From: Rhizobiales bacterium Y(2018)
GTDB taxonomy: Bacteria; Pseudomonadota; Alphaproteobacteria; Rhizobiales; Aestuariivirgaceae
Length of the DNA stretch: 64,000 bases
Assembly: GCA_005502925.1 (NCBI GenBank)
Contig: SCPD01000001.1
Span: 186,001 to 250,000 of the forward strand
Direction: 5' to 3'
Part shown: positions 8,219 to 17,048 of the stretch, one piece after another
Layout of the letters: every line of letters begins with the position of its first letter
Position numbering within the stretch: the first letter of the stretch is position 1
Position numbers and translations under genes: made by a program
Notes under the pieces: model-generated
What the model saw: only the letters and a program-made list of their open reading frames with translations
Told to the model about the DNA's origin: nothing
Databases searched by the model: none

Positions 8219-11200
8219 TCACAGATCCTGCACGTCGATCACACCAGAGATCGCCTTGATCGCGCCCTTGATCTGCGGCGTCACGGTGAATTTGTTGCCG
8301 AGCACCATTTCGACTTCCCTGCCCCGCTCCATCTGCAGCACCAGCCGGACCGGCGCCTTGCCGCCATTGGTCAGGCGCTGGGCGATGGACTCGATCGGCT
8401 TGGCGTCCTTGAGGAAGATGGTCAGCCCCGAGGTGATCTGGGACGCGGCGCGCTCGATATCCTCGACACCCTGGAGCCTGAGGCGCACCTCCTCGCCGTC
8501 GACATCGGCCTCGACGCGGGCGATCACCGCCCGGCCGGGCTCGAGCATATCGCGAGTGAGCGCCAGCGTATCCGAGAAGCAGATCGTCTCGAACTGGCCG
8601 GTCGGATCGGAGAAGCCGACGAAAGCGAATTTATTGCCGGACTTCGAGCGACGCTCCTGGCGGTGCGTGATGGTGCCGGCGAGCTTGGCGGCGGTGGCAC
8701 CCTTGGTGAGGGCCTTGTCGCGGAAGGAATTCCAGGTGTCGACGCCCATTCTCGTCAGTCGCGACATGTAATCGTCGAGCGGATGGCCTGAGAGATAGAA
8801 GCCCACCGCCTCAAATTCCCTGGCGAGGCGATCCATCGGCAGCCAGCCCTCGCGCGCCGGCAGCGCCACGTCCTCCCTACGGCCGGAGCCCTGGCCGAAG
8901 AGATCGTGCTGACCGGCTTCCGCTTCCGCGGTGGTGCGATTGGCCATGGCGAGAATGGCGTCGATGCCTTCGAAGACCTGGGCGCGGTTCGGCTGCAGCT
9001 CATCGAAAGCGCCGGCCTTGGCCAGGCTTTCGACCGCGCGCCGGTTGAGGACATGCGCATCGATGCGCCGCGCGAAGTCGCCGAGCGTCGTATAGGGCCC
9101 TTCCGCCTCGCGCTTTTCGACCAGATGCTGGATGGCGCCCGAGCCGACATTCTTGAGCGCCGAGAGCGAATAAAGCACGGCCGCGTCTTTCACGACAAAA
9201 TCGACCTGCGACTGGTTGATCGAGGGCGGCACGATCTTCACGCCGATGCGCTGCGCCTCCTGGCGGAAGACCTGCAATTTATCGGTATTGCCCATATCGA
9301 GCGACATCGAGGCGGCGAGGAATTCGACCGGGTGGTTCGCCTTCAGATAGGCGGTCTGGTAGCTGATATAGGCATAAGGGGCTGAGTGCGATTTGTTGAA
9401 GCCGTATTCGGCGAATTTCGCACAGGCGTCGAAGATGTTGCTGGCAATGGTCGGATCGATGCCGCGGTCGATGGCGCCCTTCAGGAAGTTCTCGCGCTGC
9501 GCGTCCATTTCCGACTTGATCTTCTTACCCATGGCGCGGCGCAAGAGGTCGGCTTGCGCCAGCGTGTAGCCGGCGAGATCCTTGGCGATCTGCTGCACCT
9601 GCTCCTGATAGGTGATGACGCCGAAGGTTTCCTTCAGGATCGGCTCGAGCGCCGGATGCATATATTCGAGCGGCTCGCGGCCGAGCTTTCGGGCGCAATA
9701 GATCGGAATATTGGCCATCGGGCCCGGGCGGTAGAGGGCGACAAGCGCGATCAGGTCCTCGAAACGGTCGGCGCGCATCTGACGCACCGCGTCGCGCATG
9801 CCGGCGCTTTCCAGCTGGAACACGCCCACCGTGTCGCCCTGGCCCAGCATCGCAAAGGTCGGCAGATCATCGAGCGGAATTTTGTTGGCGTCGAAATCGG
9901 GGATGCGCTGGCGAATGAGACGCTGCGCTTTGTCGATGATGGTGAGCGTCTTGAGGCCGAGGAAGTCGAACTTAACGAGGCCCGCCTTCTCGACATATTT
10001 CATGTTGAACTGGGTGGCGGGAATCGACGAGCGCGGATCGCGATAGAGCGGCACCAGCTCCTCGAGCGGCCGGTCGCCGATCACGATACCGGCGGCATGC
10101 GTCGAGGCATGGCGGTAAAGGCCTTCGAGCTTGAGGCCGATCTCCAGCATGGTGCGGACCGTCGTGTCCTTGTCGCGCTCCTCCTGCAGCCGCGGCTCGC
10201 CCTCGATCGCCTGGGCGAGCGTCACCGGGTTGGCCGGGTTCATCGGGATCATCTTGCTCAGGCGGTCGACCTGGCCATAGGGCATCTGCAGCACGCGGCC
10301 GACGTCGCGGCACACGGCGCGCGCCTGCAGCTTACCGAATGTGATGATCTGGGCGACGTGGTCCTTGCCGTATTTGTCCTGAACGTAGTCGATCACCTCG
10401 TCGCGCCGGTCCTGGCAGAAATCGATATCGAAGTCCGGCATCGAGACGCGGTCGGGATTGAGGAAGCGCTCGAACAGCAGCTTGAAGCGCAAGGGATCGA
10501 GATCGGTGATGGTGAGCGAATAGGCGACGAGCGAGCCCGCGCCCGAGCCGCGCCCCGGCCCGACCGGAATGCCCTTCGACTTGGCATATTTGATGAAGTC
10601 CGAAACGATCAGGAAGTAGCCGGGATATTTCATCTTGATGATGACATCGAGCTCGAATTCCAAGCGCTGCTTGTAGTCGTCCTCGCTATAACCTTCCGAC
10701 AGGCCGCGCTCTTTCAGCCGGTTGGCGAGGCCGTCAAAGGCCTGGCGGCGCAGTTCCTCCGCCTCGTCGCCCTCGCCATAGCGCGGCAGGATCGGCTTCT
10801 GCGACCTGACCTTGAAGGCGCAACGCCTGGCGATTTCGACCGTCGAGGCGATGGCCTCTGGGATATCGGCGAACAGCGTCGCCATCTCCTTCGGCGACTT
10901 GAAATAATGCTCAGGGGTGAGCCGGCGGCGGTCCTCGGCGGCAACCACCTCGCCTTCGGCGATGCAGATCAGCGCGTCATGCGCGGCATAGTCGTCGAGC
11001 TTGGCGAAGTATGGCTGGTTGGTGGCGACGAGCGGCAGCTCGAGCTCGTAGGCAAGGTCGATGAGACCGGGCTCCGAGAGCTGCTCGTTCTCGGTGCCGT
11101 GGCGCTGCAATTCGACATAGAGCCGATCTCCGAAAACCTTGGCGAGATCTTCCAGGCGGGTGCGCGCCACTTGCGCCTGGCCCTGGACGAGCGCCTCGTT

Positions 11201-11665
11201 CACCGGGCCGTCCGGCCCGCCGGTCAGGCAGATGAGGCCGTCCGAATGGGCGATCAGATATTCCATGCTCACATGCGGCTCGGCCGTATCGGGCGAGTCG
11301 AGATAGGCCCGGCTGGTGAGCTTCATCAGGTTCTTGTAGCCGGCCTCGTCCTTGGCGAGGAACGCCAGGCTCGGAAGCTTACGCAGACCGGTGCGCTGGC
11401 GCTGCGGAGCATCGGGCGACGGCTCCTCGCAGGCGATCTTGAGCGTGCAGCCGATGATCGGCTGAATCCCCTTCTCGGCGAGCGCTTCCGAAAATTCGAG
11501 CGCGCCGAACAGATTGCCGGTGTCGGTGATGGCGAGCGCCGGGCTCCCCATGTCCTTCGCGAGTCCCGCCATCTGTTTGATGCGCAGCGCGCCTTCCGCC
11601 AAGGAATAGGCGGAATGGGTGCGCAGATGGATGAAGGTGACGCTGTTTTTCGACTCGTCCGACAT
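8219..11665 (-). CDS. dnaE: DNA polymerase III alpha subunit
   Basis: At 1,148 residues this is the normal length for proteobacterial DnaE1. The N-terminal PHP domain opens with FIHLRTHSAYSLAEGA. The polymerase palm carries the catalytic aspartates in PDFDIDF (about residues 410-416). GPGRGSGAGSLVAY in the palm and EYGFNKSHSAPYAYISYQTAYLKANHP in the fingers region are intact. Helix-hairpin-helix, OB-fold and C-terminal tau-binding regions follow. It is the catalytic subunit of the replicative polymerase. In rhizobia dnaE usually sits directly after lolD; here soxR and two cupin genes intervene. Confidence 0.97.
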   Translation of the reverse strand: MSDESKNSVTFIHLRTHSAYSLAEGALRIKQMAGLAKDMGSPALAITDTGNLFGALEFSEALAEKGIQPIIGCTLKIACEEPSPDAPQRQRTGLRKLPSLAFLAKDEAGYKNLMKLTSRAYLDSPDTAEPHVSMEYLIAHSDGLICLTGGPDGPVNEALVQGQAQVARTRLEDLAKVFGDRLYVELQRHGTENEQLSEPGLIDLAYELELPLVATNQPYFAKLDDYAAHDALICIAEGEVVAAEDRRRLTPEHYFKSPKEMATLFADIPEAIASTVEIARRCAFKVRSQKPILPRYGEGDEAEELRRQAFDGLANRLKERGLSEGYSEDDYKQRLEFELDVIIKMKYPGYFLIVSDFIKYAKSKGIPVGPGRGSGAGSLVAYSLTITDLDPLRFKLLFERFLNPDRVSMPDFDIDFCQDRRDEVIDYVQDKYGKDHVAQIITFGKLQARAVCRDVGRVLQMPYGQVDRLSKMIPMNPANPVTLAQAIEGEPRLQEERDKDTTVRTMLEIGLKLEGLYRHASTHAAGIVIGDRPLEELVPLYRDPRSSIPATQFNMKYVEKAGLVKFDFLGLKTLTIIDKAQRLIRQRIPDFDANKIPLDDLPTFAMLGQGDTVGVFQLESAGMRDAVRQMRADRFEDLIALVALYRPGPMANIPIYCARKLGREPLEYMHPALEPILKETFGVITYQEQVQQIAKDLAGYTLAQADLLRRAMGKKIKSEMDAQRENFLKGAIDRGIDPTIASNIFDACAKFAEYGFNKSHSAPYAYISYQTAYLKANHPVEFLAASMSLDMGNTDKLQVFRQEAQRIGVKIVPPSINQSQVDFVVKDAAVLYSLSALKNVGSGAIQHLVEKREAEGPYTTLGDFARRIDAHVLNRRAVESLAKAGAFDELQPNRAQVFEGIDAILAMANRTTAEAEAGQHDLFGQGSGRREDVALPAREGWLPMDRLAREFEAVGFYLSGHPLDDYMSRLTRMGVDTWNSFRDKALTKGATAAKLAGTITHRQERRSKSGNKFAFVGFSDPTGQFETICFSDTLALTRDMLEPGRAVIARVEADVDGEEVRLRLQGVEDIERAASQITSGLTIFLKDAKPIESIAQRLTNGGKAPVRLVLQMERGREVEMVLGNKFTVTPQIKGAIKAISGVIDVQDL

Positions 11666-11730
11666 GGCGAGACCCTAGCAAATTTGAAGGACCGAAAGCG
11701 ACCTCAGCAAAGCCGCGTTCCACAGGCTGC

Positions 11731-12198
11731 TCAGTCGTTCCCCTTCCCCACGGCGCCGTCCTCCTCCCCGACCCAGAAGCGTGGCCCCGGTCCCGACGTC
11801 CCGGCCCGATCGGCGGGATTCACGAGCTTGCACAGTTCGAGCGACAGGCAGCCGCAGCTGATGCATTTGGCAAGCCCGAGCTTGAGCCGTTCCAGCTCGG
11901 CGATGCGCTCGTCGATGCGGGCGGACCAAGGCCCCGACAAGCGGGCCCAGTCTTGTCCCTTGGGCACATGGTCGTCGGGCAGCTTGGCGAGCTCGACACC
12001 GATCTCGGTGAGCGACATGCCGAGACGTTGGGCGAAGACGATGAAAGCGAGTCGCCGCAGAACCGGCCGGCGGAAGCGGCGATGGCCCGAGCCCGCCCGC
12101 TCCGACGTGATGAGCCCTTTTTCCTCGTAATAACGTAGCGCCGATGCCGCCACGCCGCTGCGCCGGGCGACCTGGTTGATGGTCAGGAGACTTTCCAT
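11731..12198 (-). CDS. soxR: Redox-sensitive transcriptional activator SoxR (MerR family)
   Basis: The 155-residue protein starts at ATG 12198 behind GGGGAC; an in-frame ATG at 12210 is an alternative. The N-terminal MerR winged helix reads TINQVARRSGVAASALRYYE, close to Escherichia coli SoxR. A dimerisation helix follows, then CISCGCLSLELC, the exact C-x2-C-x-C-x5-C spacing that binds the [2Fe-2S] cluster in SoxR. Oxidation of the cluster by redox-cycling compounds switches the bound protein from repressor to activator. The adjacent palindrome and 19-bp-spacer promoter (12225-12255) point to the two divergent cupin genes as its target. It is transcribed toward dnaE. Confidence 0.93.
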   Translation of the reverse strand: MESLLTINQVARRSGVAASALRYYEEKGLITSERAGSGHRRFRRPVLRRLAFIVFAQRLGMSLTEIGVELAKLPDDHVPKGQDWARLSGPWSARIDERIAELERLKLGLAKCISCGCLSLELCKLVNPADRAGTSGPGPRFWVGEEDGAVGKGND

Positions 12199-12224
12199 GG
12201 CCGTCCCCATAGCGCGATTGCCCC

Positions 12225-12255
12225 TTGACTTCAAGTTCACTTGAACTTGTAGAAC
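12225..12255 (+). promoter_or_regulatory. SoxR-type promoter with embedded SoxR box
   Basis: The -35 element TTGACT (12225-12230) and -10 element TAGAAC (12250-12255) are separated by 19 bp, the over-long spacer characteristic of MerR/SoxR-activated promoters. The spacer region holds the 16-bp near-palindrome TTCAAGTTCACTTGAA (12230-12245), which resembles the known SoxR operator core (CAAGTT, one base, ACTTG). Direction is toward the cupin gene at 12290. SoxR bound here probably also limits its own divergent transcription. Confidence 0.88.
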
Positions 12256-12289
12256 GATTCCCGAGACGGAGCCAGTTTTGGAGAAATCG

Positions 12290-12679
12290 ATGTTCGACCC
12301 GGGCAGCATTCAGAAATTCAGCAGCACCAGCCGCCGGGACTGGCTCGAATGGTCGGGCATGTCGCTCGCCGACGTGATCGACGAAGACAATCCGACGGCC
12401 AAGCTCGACGCCGTGGGGTTCCTGCGCGCCCCCCAGGGCGCCGTCAGCGATTTCAAGTTTCTCTATGCCGAGGTGCTGGTCGTCACAAGCGGCCGCTGTG
12501 CGCTCAGGAGCGGCGAGCGGCTCGTCATCGCCGCCGCCGGAGAGGTGCTTTACGTGCCCGCGGGCACGGCCGGGACCATCGAGGTTCTGGCGCCTCTCGA
12601 GCTCGTCTATGTGGCCGTCTCGCCCTTCGGCAAGCTCACGCCCGAGATCAAGCAAGCGCTGCTGTCGGCAGTCGTTTGA
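12290..12679 (+). CDS. Small cupin protein, probable SoxR target (first of a tandem pair)
   Basis: The 129-residue protein starts at ATG 12290 with GGAGA ten bases upstream; an in-frame TTG at 12278 was rejected. It has an N-terminal segment FDPGSIQKFSSTSRRDWLEW and a cupin barrel with VTSGRCALRSGERLV and GEVLYVPAGTAGTIE. The usual metal-binding histidines are absent from the barrel strands, so it may be a non-enzymatic binder. It resembles EutQ-like cupins. It is paralogous to the next gene (shared FDPxxIQ, R-W-EWSG-LADV, PTAKL-AVGF, ELVYVA-SP-GE/K). Function unknown; the SoxR promoter 35 bp upstream implies a role under redox-active-compound stress. Confidence 0.82.
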   Translation: MFDPGSIQKFSSTSRRDWLEWSGMSLADVIDEDNPTAKLDAVGFLRAPQGAVSDFKFLYAEVLVVTSGRCALRSGERLVIAAAGEVLYVPAGTAGTIEVLAPLELVYVAVSPFGKLTPEIKQALLSAVV

Positions 12680-12716
12680 CACCTCCACAACCCATCCAGA
12701 ATACAAGGACAGACAC

Positions 12717-13124
12717 ATGCACGGACAGCAATTCGATCCCACGCGCATCCAGCTCTTCACGGCGCAGACGACGCGGGAATGGATGGAATGGTCGGGCTTC
12801 ACGCTAGCCGATGTGGTCAATGAGGACGAGACTCCGACCGCCAAATTGGGCGCCGTCGGTTTCGTCAAGGCGCCGCGCGGCGCCAAGAGCGATTTCGACT
12901 TTCCCTATGACGAGGTCTGTATCGTCACCAAGGGCCGCTGCCGGGTGCGCAGCATGTCGGGTGTCGTGACCGCGGGCGCCGGCGAAGTGATCTATCTGCC
13001 GGCGCATCTTCCCGGCACCTTCGAGGCGCTCGACGAGCTCGAGCTCGTCTATGTCGCCTCATCACCCTATGGCGAGGTCAATCGCGAGATGAAGGCGCAG
13101 CTTCTGGCCGCCGCACGCCAGTAG
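12717..13124 (+). CDS. Small cupin protein, second of the tandem pair
   Basis: The 135-residue protein begins at ATG 12717, 37 bp after the first cupin gene. Translation reads MHGQQFDPTRIQLFTAQTTR, then WMEWSGFTLADVVNED and a cupin barrel with VTKGRCRVRSMSGVVTAGAGE and IYLPAHLPGTFEALDELELVYVASSPYGE. It aligns along its whole length with the preceding product, so the two arose by tandem duplication. No catalytic or metal-binding set is evident beyond one His in LPAHLPG. It is presumed co-transcribed from the SoxR-type promoter and converges on lolD. Function unknown. Confidence 0.82.
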   Translation: MHGQQFDPTRIQLFTAQTTREWMEWSGFTLADVVNEDETPTAKLGAVGFVKAPRGAKSDFDFPYDEVCIVTKGRCRVRSMSGVVTAGAGEVIYLPAHLPGTFEALDELELVYVASSPYGEVNREMKAQLLAAARQ

Positions 13125-13129
13125 CTTGA

Positions 13130-13816
13130 TCACTCGGGCAGGAGCCGCCCGTCCTCGAGCCGCACCAGGCGGGTCATGCGGCGGGCGAGCTCGATATTAT
13201 GCGTGGCGACGAGCGCGCCGACGCCCTCCTCCGTGACGACCCGCAGGAATTCGCCATGGACAAAGTCGGCGGTCTTGGGATCGAGATTGCCGGTCGGCTC
13301 ATCGGCGAGCAGAAGCTGCGGCCGGTTGGCGAGGGCGCGCGAGATGGCAACGCGTTGCTGTTCGCCGCCCGACAATTGGGTCGGACGATGATCGAGGCGG
13401 CCGCCGAGGCCGAAGCGCACCAAGAGGTCCTTGGCGCGCGTCTCGGCCGCGGACCTGGCGGTGCCCGCGATCAATTGCGGCATCATCACATTTTCGAGCG
13501 CCGAGAATTCCGGCAGCAGATGATGGAACTGATAGACGAAGCCGATGCCGATGCGGCGGATGCGGGTGCGCGCATTGTCGTCGAGCTTGGTGCAGTTCTG
13601 GCCGGCGACATAGACCTCGCCCGCCGTCGGCGCCTCGAGGAGGCCGGCGATATGGAGAAGCGACGACTTGCCGGAGCCGGACTGGCCGACCAGCGCCACG
13701 ATCTCCCCCGCATGCACATCGATGCTGGCATCGAGAAAAATGTCGAGCCGGCGCTCACCTTCCGAGAAGGAGCGGGCCACATGGCGCAGTTCGAGGGCGG
13801 GCTTCAGGTCGCTCAT
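13130..13816 (-). CDS. lolD: Lipoprotein-releasing system ATP-binding protein LolD
   Basis: The 228-residue ABC ATPase has Walker [11 protein letters not shown]-loop [21 protein letters not shown], signature [15 protein letters not shown] and Walker [13 protein letters not shown]. The FQ-H-LLPEF-A-ENV segment and the MacB/LolD-type TGNLD ending identify the subfamily. It hydrolyses ATP to extract lipoproteins from the inner membrane for delivery to LolA. The start overlaps the stop of the permease gene (ATGA). Confidence 0.93.
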   Translation of the reverse strand: MSDLKPALELRHVARSFSEGERRLDIFLDASIDVHAGEIVALVGQSGSGKSSLLHIAGLLEAPTAGEVYVAGQNCTKLDDNARTRIRRIGIGFVYQFHHLLPEFSALENVMMPQLIAGTARSAAETRAKDLLVRFGLGGRLDHRPTQLSGGEQQRVAISRALANRPQLLLADEPTGNLDPKTADFVHGEFLRVVTEEGVGALVATHNIELARRMTRLVRLEDGRLLPE

Positions 13817-15123
13817 TCGTAACGCAAGGCCTCGACAGGATCGAGGCGCGCCGCGCGCCAGGAGGGATAAAGCGTCGCCGCGAAGGACAGCACCAGCGAC
13901 ATCAGCACGATGCCGATCGTCTGCTTCAGGTCCATGTCGGCCGGCAGCTGCGTGAGATAATAGAACTCAGCGTCGAAGATGTTTGTCCCGGAGAGCCAGG
14001 AGATGAATTGCCGAATCCTCTCGACATTGAGGCAGATGAGAAGCCCTAAGGCAAATCCCGCGAGCGTTCCGGCGACACCGATCGCCGCTCCGGTCATGAA
14101 GAACACCCGCTGCACGCTGGCCGCCGAGGCGCCCATGGTGCGCAGGATGGCGATGTCGTGGGTCTTGTCCTTCACAAGCATGTAAAGGCCGGAAATGATG
14201 TTGAGCGCCGCGACCAGGATGATCATCGTCAGCACCAGGAACATCACATTGCGCTCGACGGCCAGTGTGCTGAAATACGCCTTGTTGCGCTGCTGCCAGG
14301 TCTGGATGTCGAGCCCCGGCCCTGCCGCATCGAGCAGCGCCGGTTTCATCTCCTCGATCTCTTCGGGATTATCGACCGTCACCTCGATGGCCGAGACGGC
14401 GCTGTCGGTGACGAAATATTCCTGCGCCTCGGCAAGCGGCATGTAGATGACACTGTCATCATAGAGCGACATGCCGATCTTGAAGATGGCGACGACGGTG
14501 AAGTCGCGGATGCGCGGCGCCGAGCCCATGACGGTTTCAGGCCCGTTCGGCGAGATGACGGTCAGCGTGCTGCCAAGGCCCAGCTGATGCTTCCAAGCCA
14601 TGCCTTCGCCGATCGCCACGCCGCCCGACTTCTCGAAGCCGTCGAGCGAGGCCACTTGGTCCGGCGTGCCGATCTCCTTCAGCGCCGTGACGAGATCCTG
14701 GTTGTTGATGCTGGGCAAGCGCTTGAGGTCGGCCTCATGGACGCCGCGTACCAGAGCACCGGTATTGTTGCGCCGCGACGAGGCCATGACCTGGCCCTCG
14801 ACGAAGGGCATGGCAAGCTTGACGCCCGGCACGTTCGCGATACGCGAGGTGATATTGTCGTAATCGGCAATCGGCTCTGCATCGCTCGAATAGAAGCTGG
14901 CATGACCGCTATAGCCCAGGATCTTGTCGAGGAGCTCGGCGCGAAAGCCGTTGAGCACCGCCATCACCACGATGAGGGTGGCGACGCCCAGCATGATCCC
15001 GAGAAACGAGATCAGCGAGATGACCGAGACGAAGCCCTCGCGTCGGCGCGCCATCAGATAACGCAAAGCCAGCATCCGCTCGAAGAGCGCGAAGGGCTTG
15101 GTGTCCGGCAGCGCGCTCGACAT
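13813..15123 (-). CDS. lolC: Lipoprotein-releasing system transmembrane protein (LolC/LolE family)
   Basis: The 436-residue membrane protein has one N-terminal helix (FVSVISLISFLGIMLGVATLIVVMAVLNGF), a long periplasmic domain, and three C-terminal helices in a FtsX/MacB-type domain. The sequence FERMLALRYLMARRREGFVSVIS at the start and [19 protein letters not shown] at the end are typical of LolC/E. Only one such gene is present, as is common in alphaproteobacteria, where a single subunit probably dimerises. It overlaps proS by one base upstream and lolD by four downstream. Confidence 0.93.
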   Translation of the reverse strand: MSSALPDTKPFALFERMLALRYLMARRREGFVSVISLISFLGIMLGVATLIVVMAVLNGFRAELLDKILGYSGHASFYSSDAEPIADYDNITSRIANVPGVKLAMPFVEGQVMASSRRNNTGALVRGVHEADLKRLPSINNQDLVTALKEIGTPDQVASLDGFEKSGGVAIGEGMAWKHQLGLGSTLTVISPNGPETVMGSAPRIRDFTVVAIFKIGMSLYDDSVIYMPLAEAQEYFVTDSAVSAIEVTVDNPEEIEEMKPALLDAAGPGLDIQTWQQRNKAYFSTLAVERNVMFLVLTMIILVAALNIISGLYMLVKDKTHDIAILRTMGASAASVQRVFFMTGAAIGVAGTLAGFALGLLICLNVERIRQFISWLSGTNIFDAEFYYLTQLPADMDLKQTIGIVLMSLVLSFAATLYPSWRAARLDPVEALRYE

Positions 15124-16448
15124 CAGGCGGAGAACCTGCCGACGATGTCGGCGAGCGGGACATTGCTGCGCTCGCCCGTTTTGCGGTTCTTGACCTCGGC
15201 GATGCCGTCCTTCAGGCCGCGCGGCCCGATGATGACCTGCCAGGGCAGGCCGATCAGGTCCATGACCTTGAACTTGCCGCCCGGTCGCTCGTCGGTGTCG
15301 TCATAAAGGACCTCGACGCCCTTGGCGCCGAGACCCTGATAGATCCTCTCGCAGGCCTGGTCGGTTTCGGCGTCGCCGGCCTTCAGATTGATGAGGCCGA
15401 CCTTGAAGGGCGCCACCGGCTCCGGCCAGATGATGCCGTTTTCGTCGTGGCTCGCCTCGATGATGCCGCCAACGAGGCGCGATACGCCAATTCCGTAAGA
15501 TCCCGATTGCACGGCCACCTGCTTTCCGTCCGGCCCCTGGACCAGACATCCGAGGGGGTCAGAATATTTGGTGCCGAAGAAGAAAATATGGCCGACTTCG
15601 ATTCCCCTGCCCGTCAGCCTCCGCGCCTCCGGCACCCGGCCCTCGAATTCGGCCCGGTCGTGCTTCTCGTCGGTCGCCGCATATTTGGCGGTGAAGTCCT
15701 CGACCAGCTTGGCGACCTTGCCGACATCGTCATAGTCGATGTCGAAATTGGTCCAGTCCATGTCGTAGAAATCGCGGTCGAAGAAGACCTCGCTTTCGCC
15801 GGTATCGGCGAGAATCAGGAATTCATGGCTGTCCTTGCCGCCGATCGGGCCGGTTTCGGCGCGCATCGGCACCGCCTTCAGCCCCATGCGGGCGAAGGTG
15901 CGCAAATAGGCGACGAACATCTTGTTATAGGAATGCTGGCCGGCCTCGCGGGTCAGATCGAAGGAATAAGCATCCTTCATCAGGAATTCACGGCCGCGCA
16001 TCACGCCGAAGCGCGGGCGCACCTCGTCGCGGAATTTCCACTGGATATGATAGAGGTTGCGCGGCAGGTCCTTGTAGCTCTGCACAGCCGAACGGAAGAT
16101 GTCGGTGATCATCTCCTCATTGGTGGGCCCAAAGAGCATGTCGCGGTCATGCCGGTCCTTGATGCGCAGCATTTCCGGCCCATAGGCATTGTAGCGCCCG
16201 GACTTCTTCCACAGATCGGAGGACTGGATGGTCGGCATCAATACTTCGATGGCGCCGGCCCGGTCCTGCTCCTCGCGCACGATCTGCTCAATCTTCTTGA
16301 GAACCCGGAAACCCGTCGGCAACCAGGAGTAGCTGCCGGCCGCTTCCTGACGGATCATGCCGGCGCGCAGCATGAGCCGGTGGGAAGCGATTTCGGCTTC
16401 CTTCGGATCGTCGCGAAGAATGGGCATGAAATATTGGGAAATACGCAT
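15123..16448 (-). CDS. proS: Prolyl-tRNA synthetase (short alphaproteobacterial type)
   Basis: The 441-residue class II synthetase begins [19 protein letters not shown] and shows motif 1 around [21 protein letters not shown]. Motif 2 is [25 protein letters not shown], motif 3 is [16 protein letters not shown], and a C-terminal anticodon-binding domain follows. E. coli ProRS is about 570 residues because of an editing insertion between motifs 2 and 3. That insertion is missing here, as in other alphaproteobacteria. Charges tRNA-Pro in the cytoplasm. First gene of the proS-lolC-lolD run. Confidence 0.96.
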   Translation of the reverse strand: MRISQYFMPILRDDPKEAEIASHRLMLRAGMIRQEAAGSYSWLPTGFRVLKKIEQIVREEQDRAGAIEVLMPTIQSSDLWKKSGRYNAYGPEMLRIKDRHDRDMLFGPTNEEMITDIFRSAVQSYKDLPRNLYHIQWKFRDEVRPRFGVMRGREFLMKDAYSFDLTREAGQHSYNKMFVAYLRTFARMGLKAVPMRAETGPIGGKDSHEFLILADTGESEVFFDRDFYDMDWTNFDIDYDDVGKVAKLVEDFTAKYAATDEKHDRAEFEGRVPEARRLTGRGIEVGHIFFFGTKYSDPLGCLVQGPDGKQVAVQSGSYGIGVSRLVGGIIEASHDENGIIWPEPVAPFKVGLINLKAGDAETDQACERIYQGLGAKGVEVLYDDTDERPGGKFKVMDLIGLPWQVIIGPRGLKDGIAEVKNRKTGERSNVPLADIVGRFSA

Positions 16449-16793
16449 GGAGAATCCTGTGGGAGGGAGATTGCGCGTGTTTAGACGCGAATCCCGTCTG
16501 AACTCAAGCCTGTCGCGTTTTGTACCGGAAGATCAAAAATCGACCCTGATGAAATGATCGGCAGAGGGTGCTCGAAATTTTTGCCACCGTTCCGTCACAT
16601 TTCACGTGACAGGACGATGAAATGTGGTAGCGTCGCCTCCCAATAAAGACAAGGATGAGGGTCAAAAGCCCAAGTCTGGGGAGGAGTTCTTCCGGCGCGC
16701 CACATAAGGCAGCAGCCGCCACAGGGCGAAGTCCTGGAGCGCAGTTGAAGACAATTTCACTCAACAGAAAGCAAGGCGAAAGCCTTGCTTTTT
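16449..16793. other. Intergenic region upstream of proS: dyad and candidate RNA gene
   Basis: The 345 bp between the proS start and the DUF1467 stop contain no convincing protein gene. A 31-bp dyad is seen at 16596-16626 (arms CACATTTCA and TGAAATGTG, 13-bp loop), overlapping a TCACGTGA palindrome at 16602-16609. To its right is a highly self-complementary stretch ending in a strong plus-strand terminator. The first 140 bp presumably carry the proS promoter and leader, but no clear -35/-10 pair was found. Confidence 0.6.
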
Positions 16794-16796
16794 TTA
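16640..16796 (+). ncRNA. Candidate small RNA, unidentified family
   Basis: A strong intrinsic terminator at 16769-16795 points right on the plus strand, yet no plus-strand gene precedes it. The gene on its left (proS) runs the other way. The roughly 130 bases before it are rich in short hairpins: CCCA/TGGG around 16668-16679, GGAG/CTTCC around 16681-16694, AGG/CCT around 16720-16734 and GTTGA/TCAAC around 16744-16765. They also contain a purine-rich GGGGAGGAG. A reading frame from 16655 runs through the terminator and has no convincing protein features. Exact 5' end unknown. I could not match it to a known RNA family by eye. Confidence 0.42.
16769..16795 (+). terminator. Rho-independent terminator
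   Basis: AAGCAAGGC (16769-16777), GAAA tetraloop, GCCTTGCTT (16782-16790), then T5, giving seven consecutive T at 16789-16795. The T-run orientation marks the end of a plus-strand transcript. It overlaps the DUF1467 stop codon at 16794-16796. On the minus strand the same hairpin is followed by only three T, so it is a weaker terminator for the recO-mce-DUF1467 side. Confidence 0.85.
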
Positions 16797-17048
16797 TGGC
16801 GCCCGCCCCGTCACCCACGGCCAGCCATAATAGAGCGCGACATAGATGAGGCCGAAGACGATCGCCGACACGATCGTGGTGATGAGCGCCTTCTTACCCA
16901 TCTGATGGCGTACCGGCGCACCCGGCTCATTGCCTTCGAGCGTCGTCTCGCCCGCTTCATGGGCGTTCTTCACGCCCCAGGGCAGAATGGCGAACAGGAC
17001 AATCCACCAGACGACGAAATAGATCGCGACCGCGGTGCCGAACTTCAT
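16794..17048 (-). CDS. DUF1467 family small membrane protein
   Basis: The 84-residue protein has two predicted helices, about residues 4-24 (AVAIYFVVWWIVLFAILPWG) and 52-74, joined by a hydrophilic loop GVKNAHEAGETTLEGNEPGAP. The WW-VLFA-LP-GV and GNEPGAP motifs are characteristic of alphaproteobacterial DUF1467 proteins. These commonly lie next to methylmalonyl-CoA epimerase, as here (ATGA overlap with mce). Role unknown. Confidence 0.85.
   Translation of the reverse strand: MKFGTAVAIYFVVWWIVLFAILPWGVKNAHEAGETTLEGNEPGAPVRHQMGKKALITTIVSAIVFGLIYVALYYGWPWVTGRAP

Noticed and set aside
9386-12130. 914-codon open frame on the plus strand opposite dnaE
   Set aside because: High-GC antisense frame with no recognisable domain, spanning dnaE and soxR, both of which are well supported on the other strand.
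16655-16849. 64-codon open frame starting ATG at 16655
   Set aside because: It runs through a strong intrinsic terminator and into antisense of the DUF1467 gene, with serine/alanine-rich text lacking any motif.
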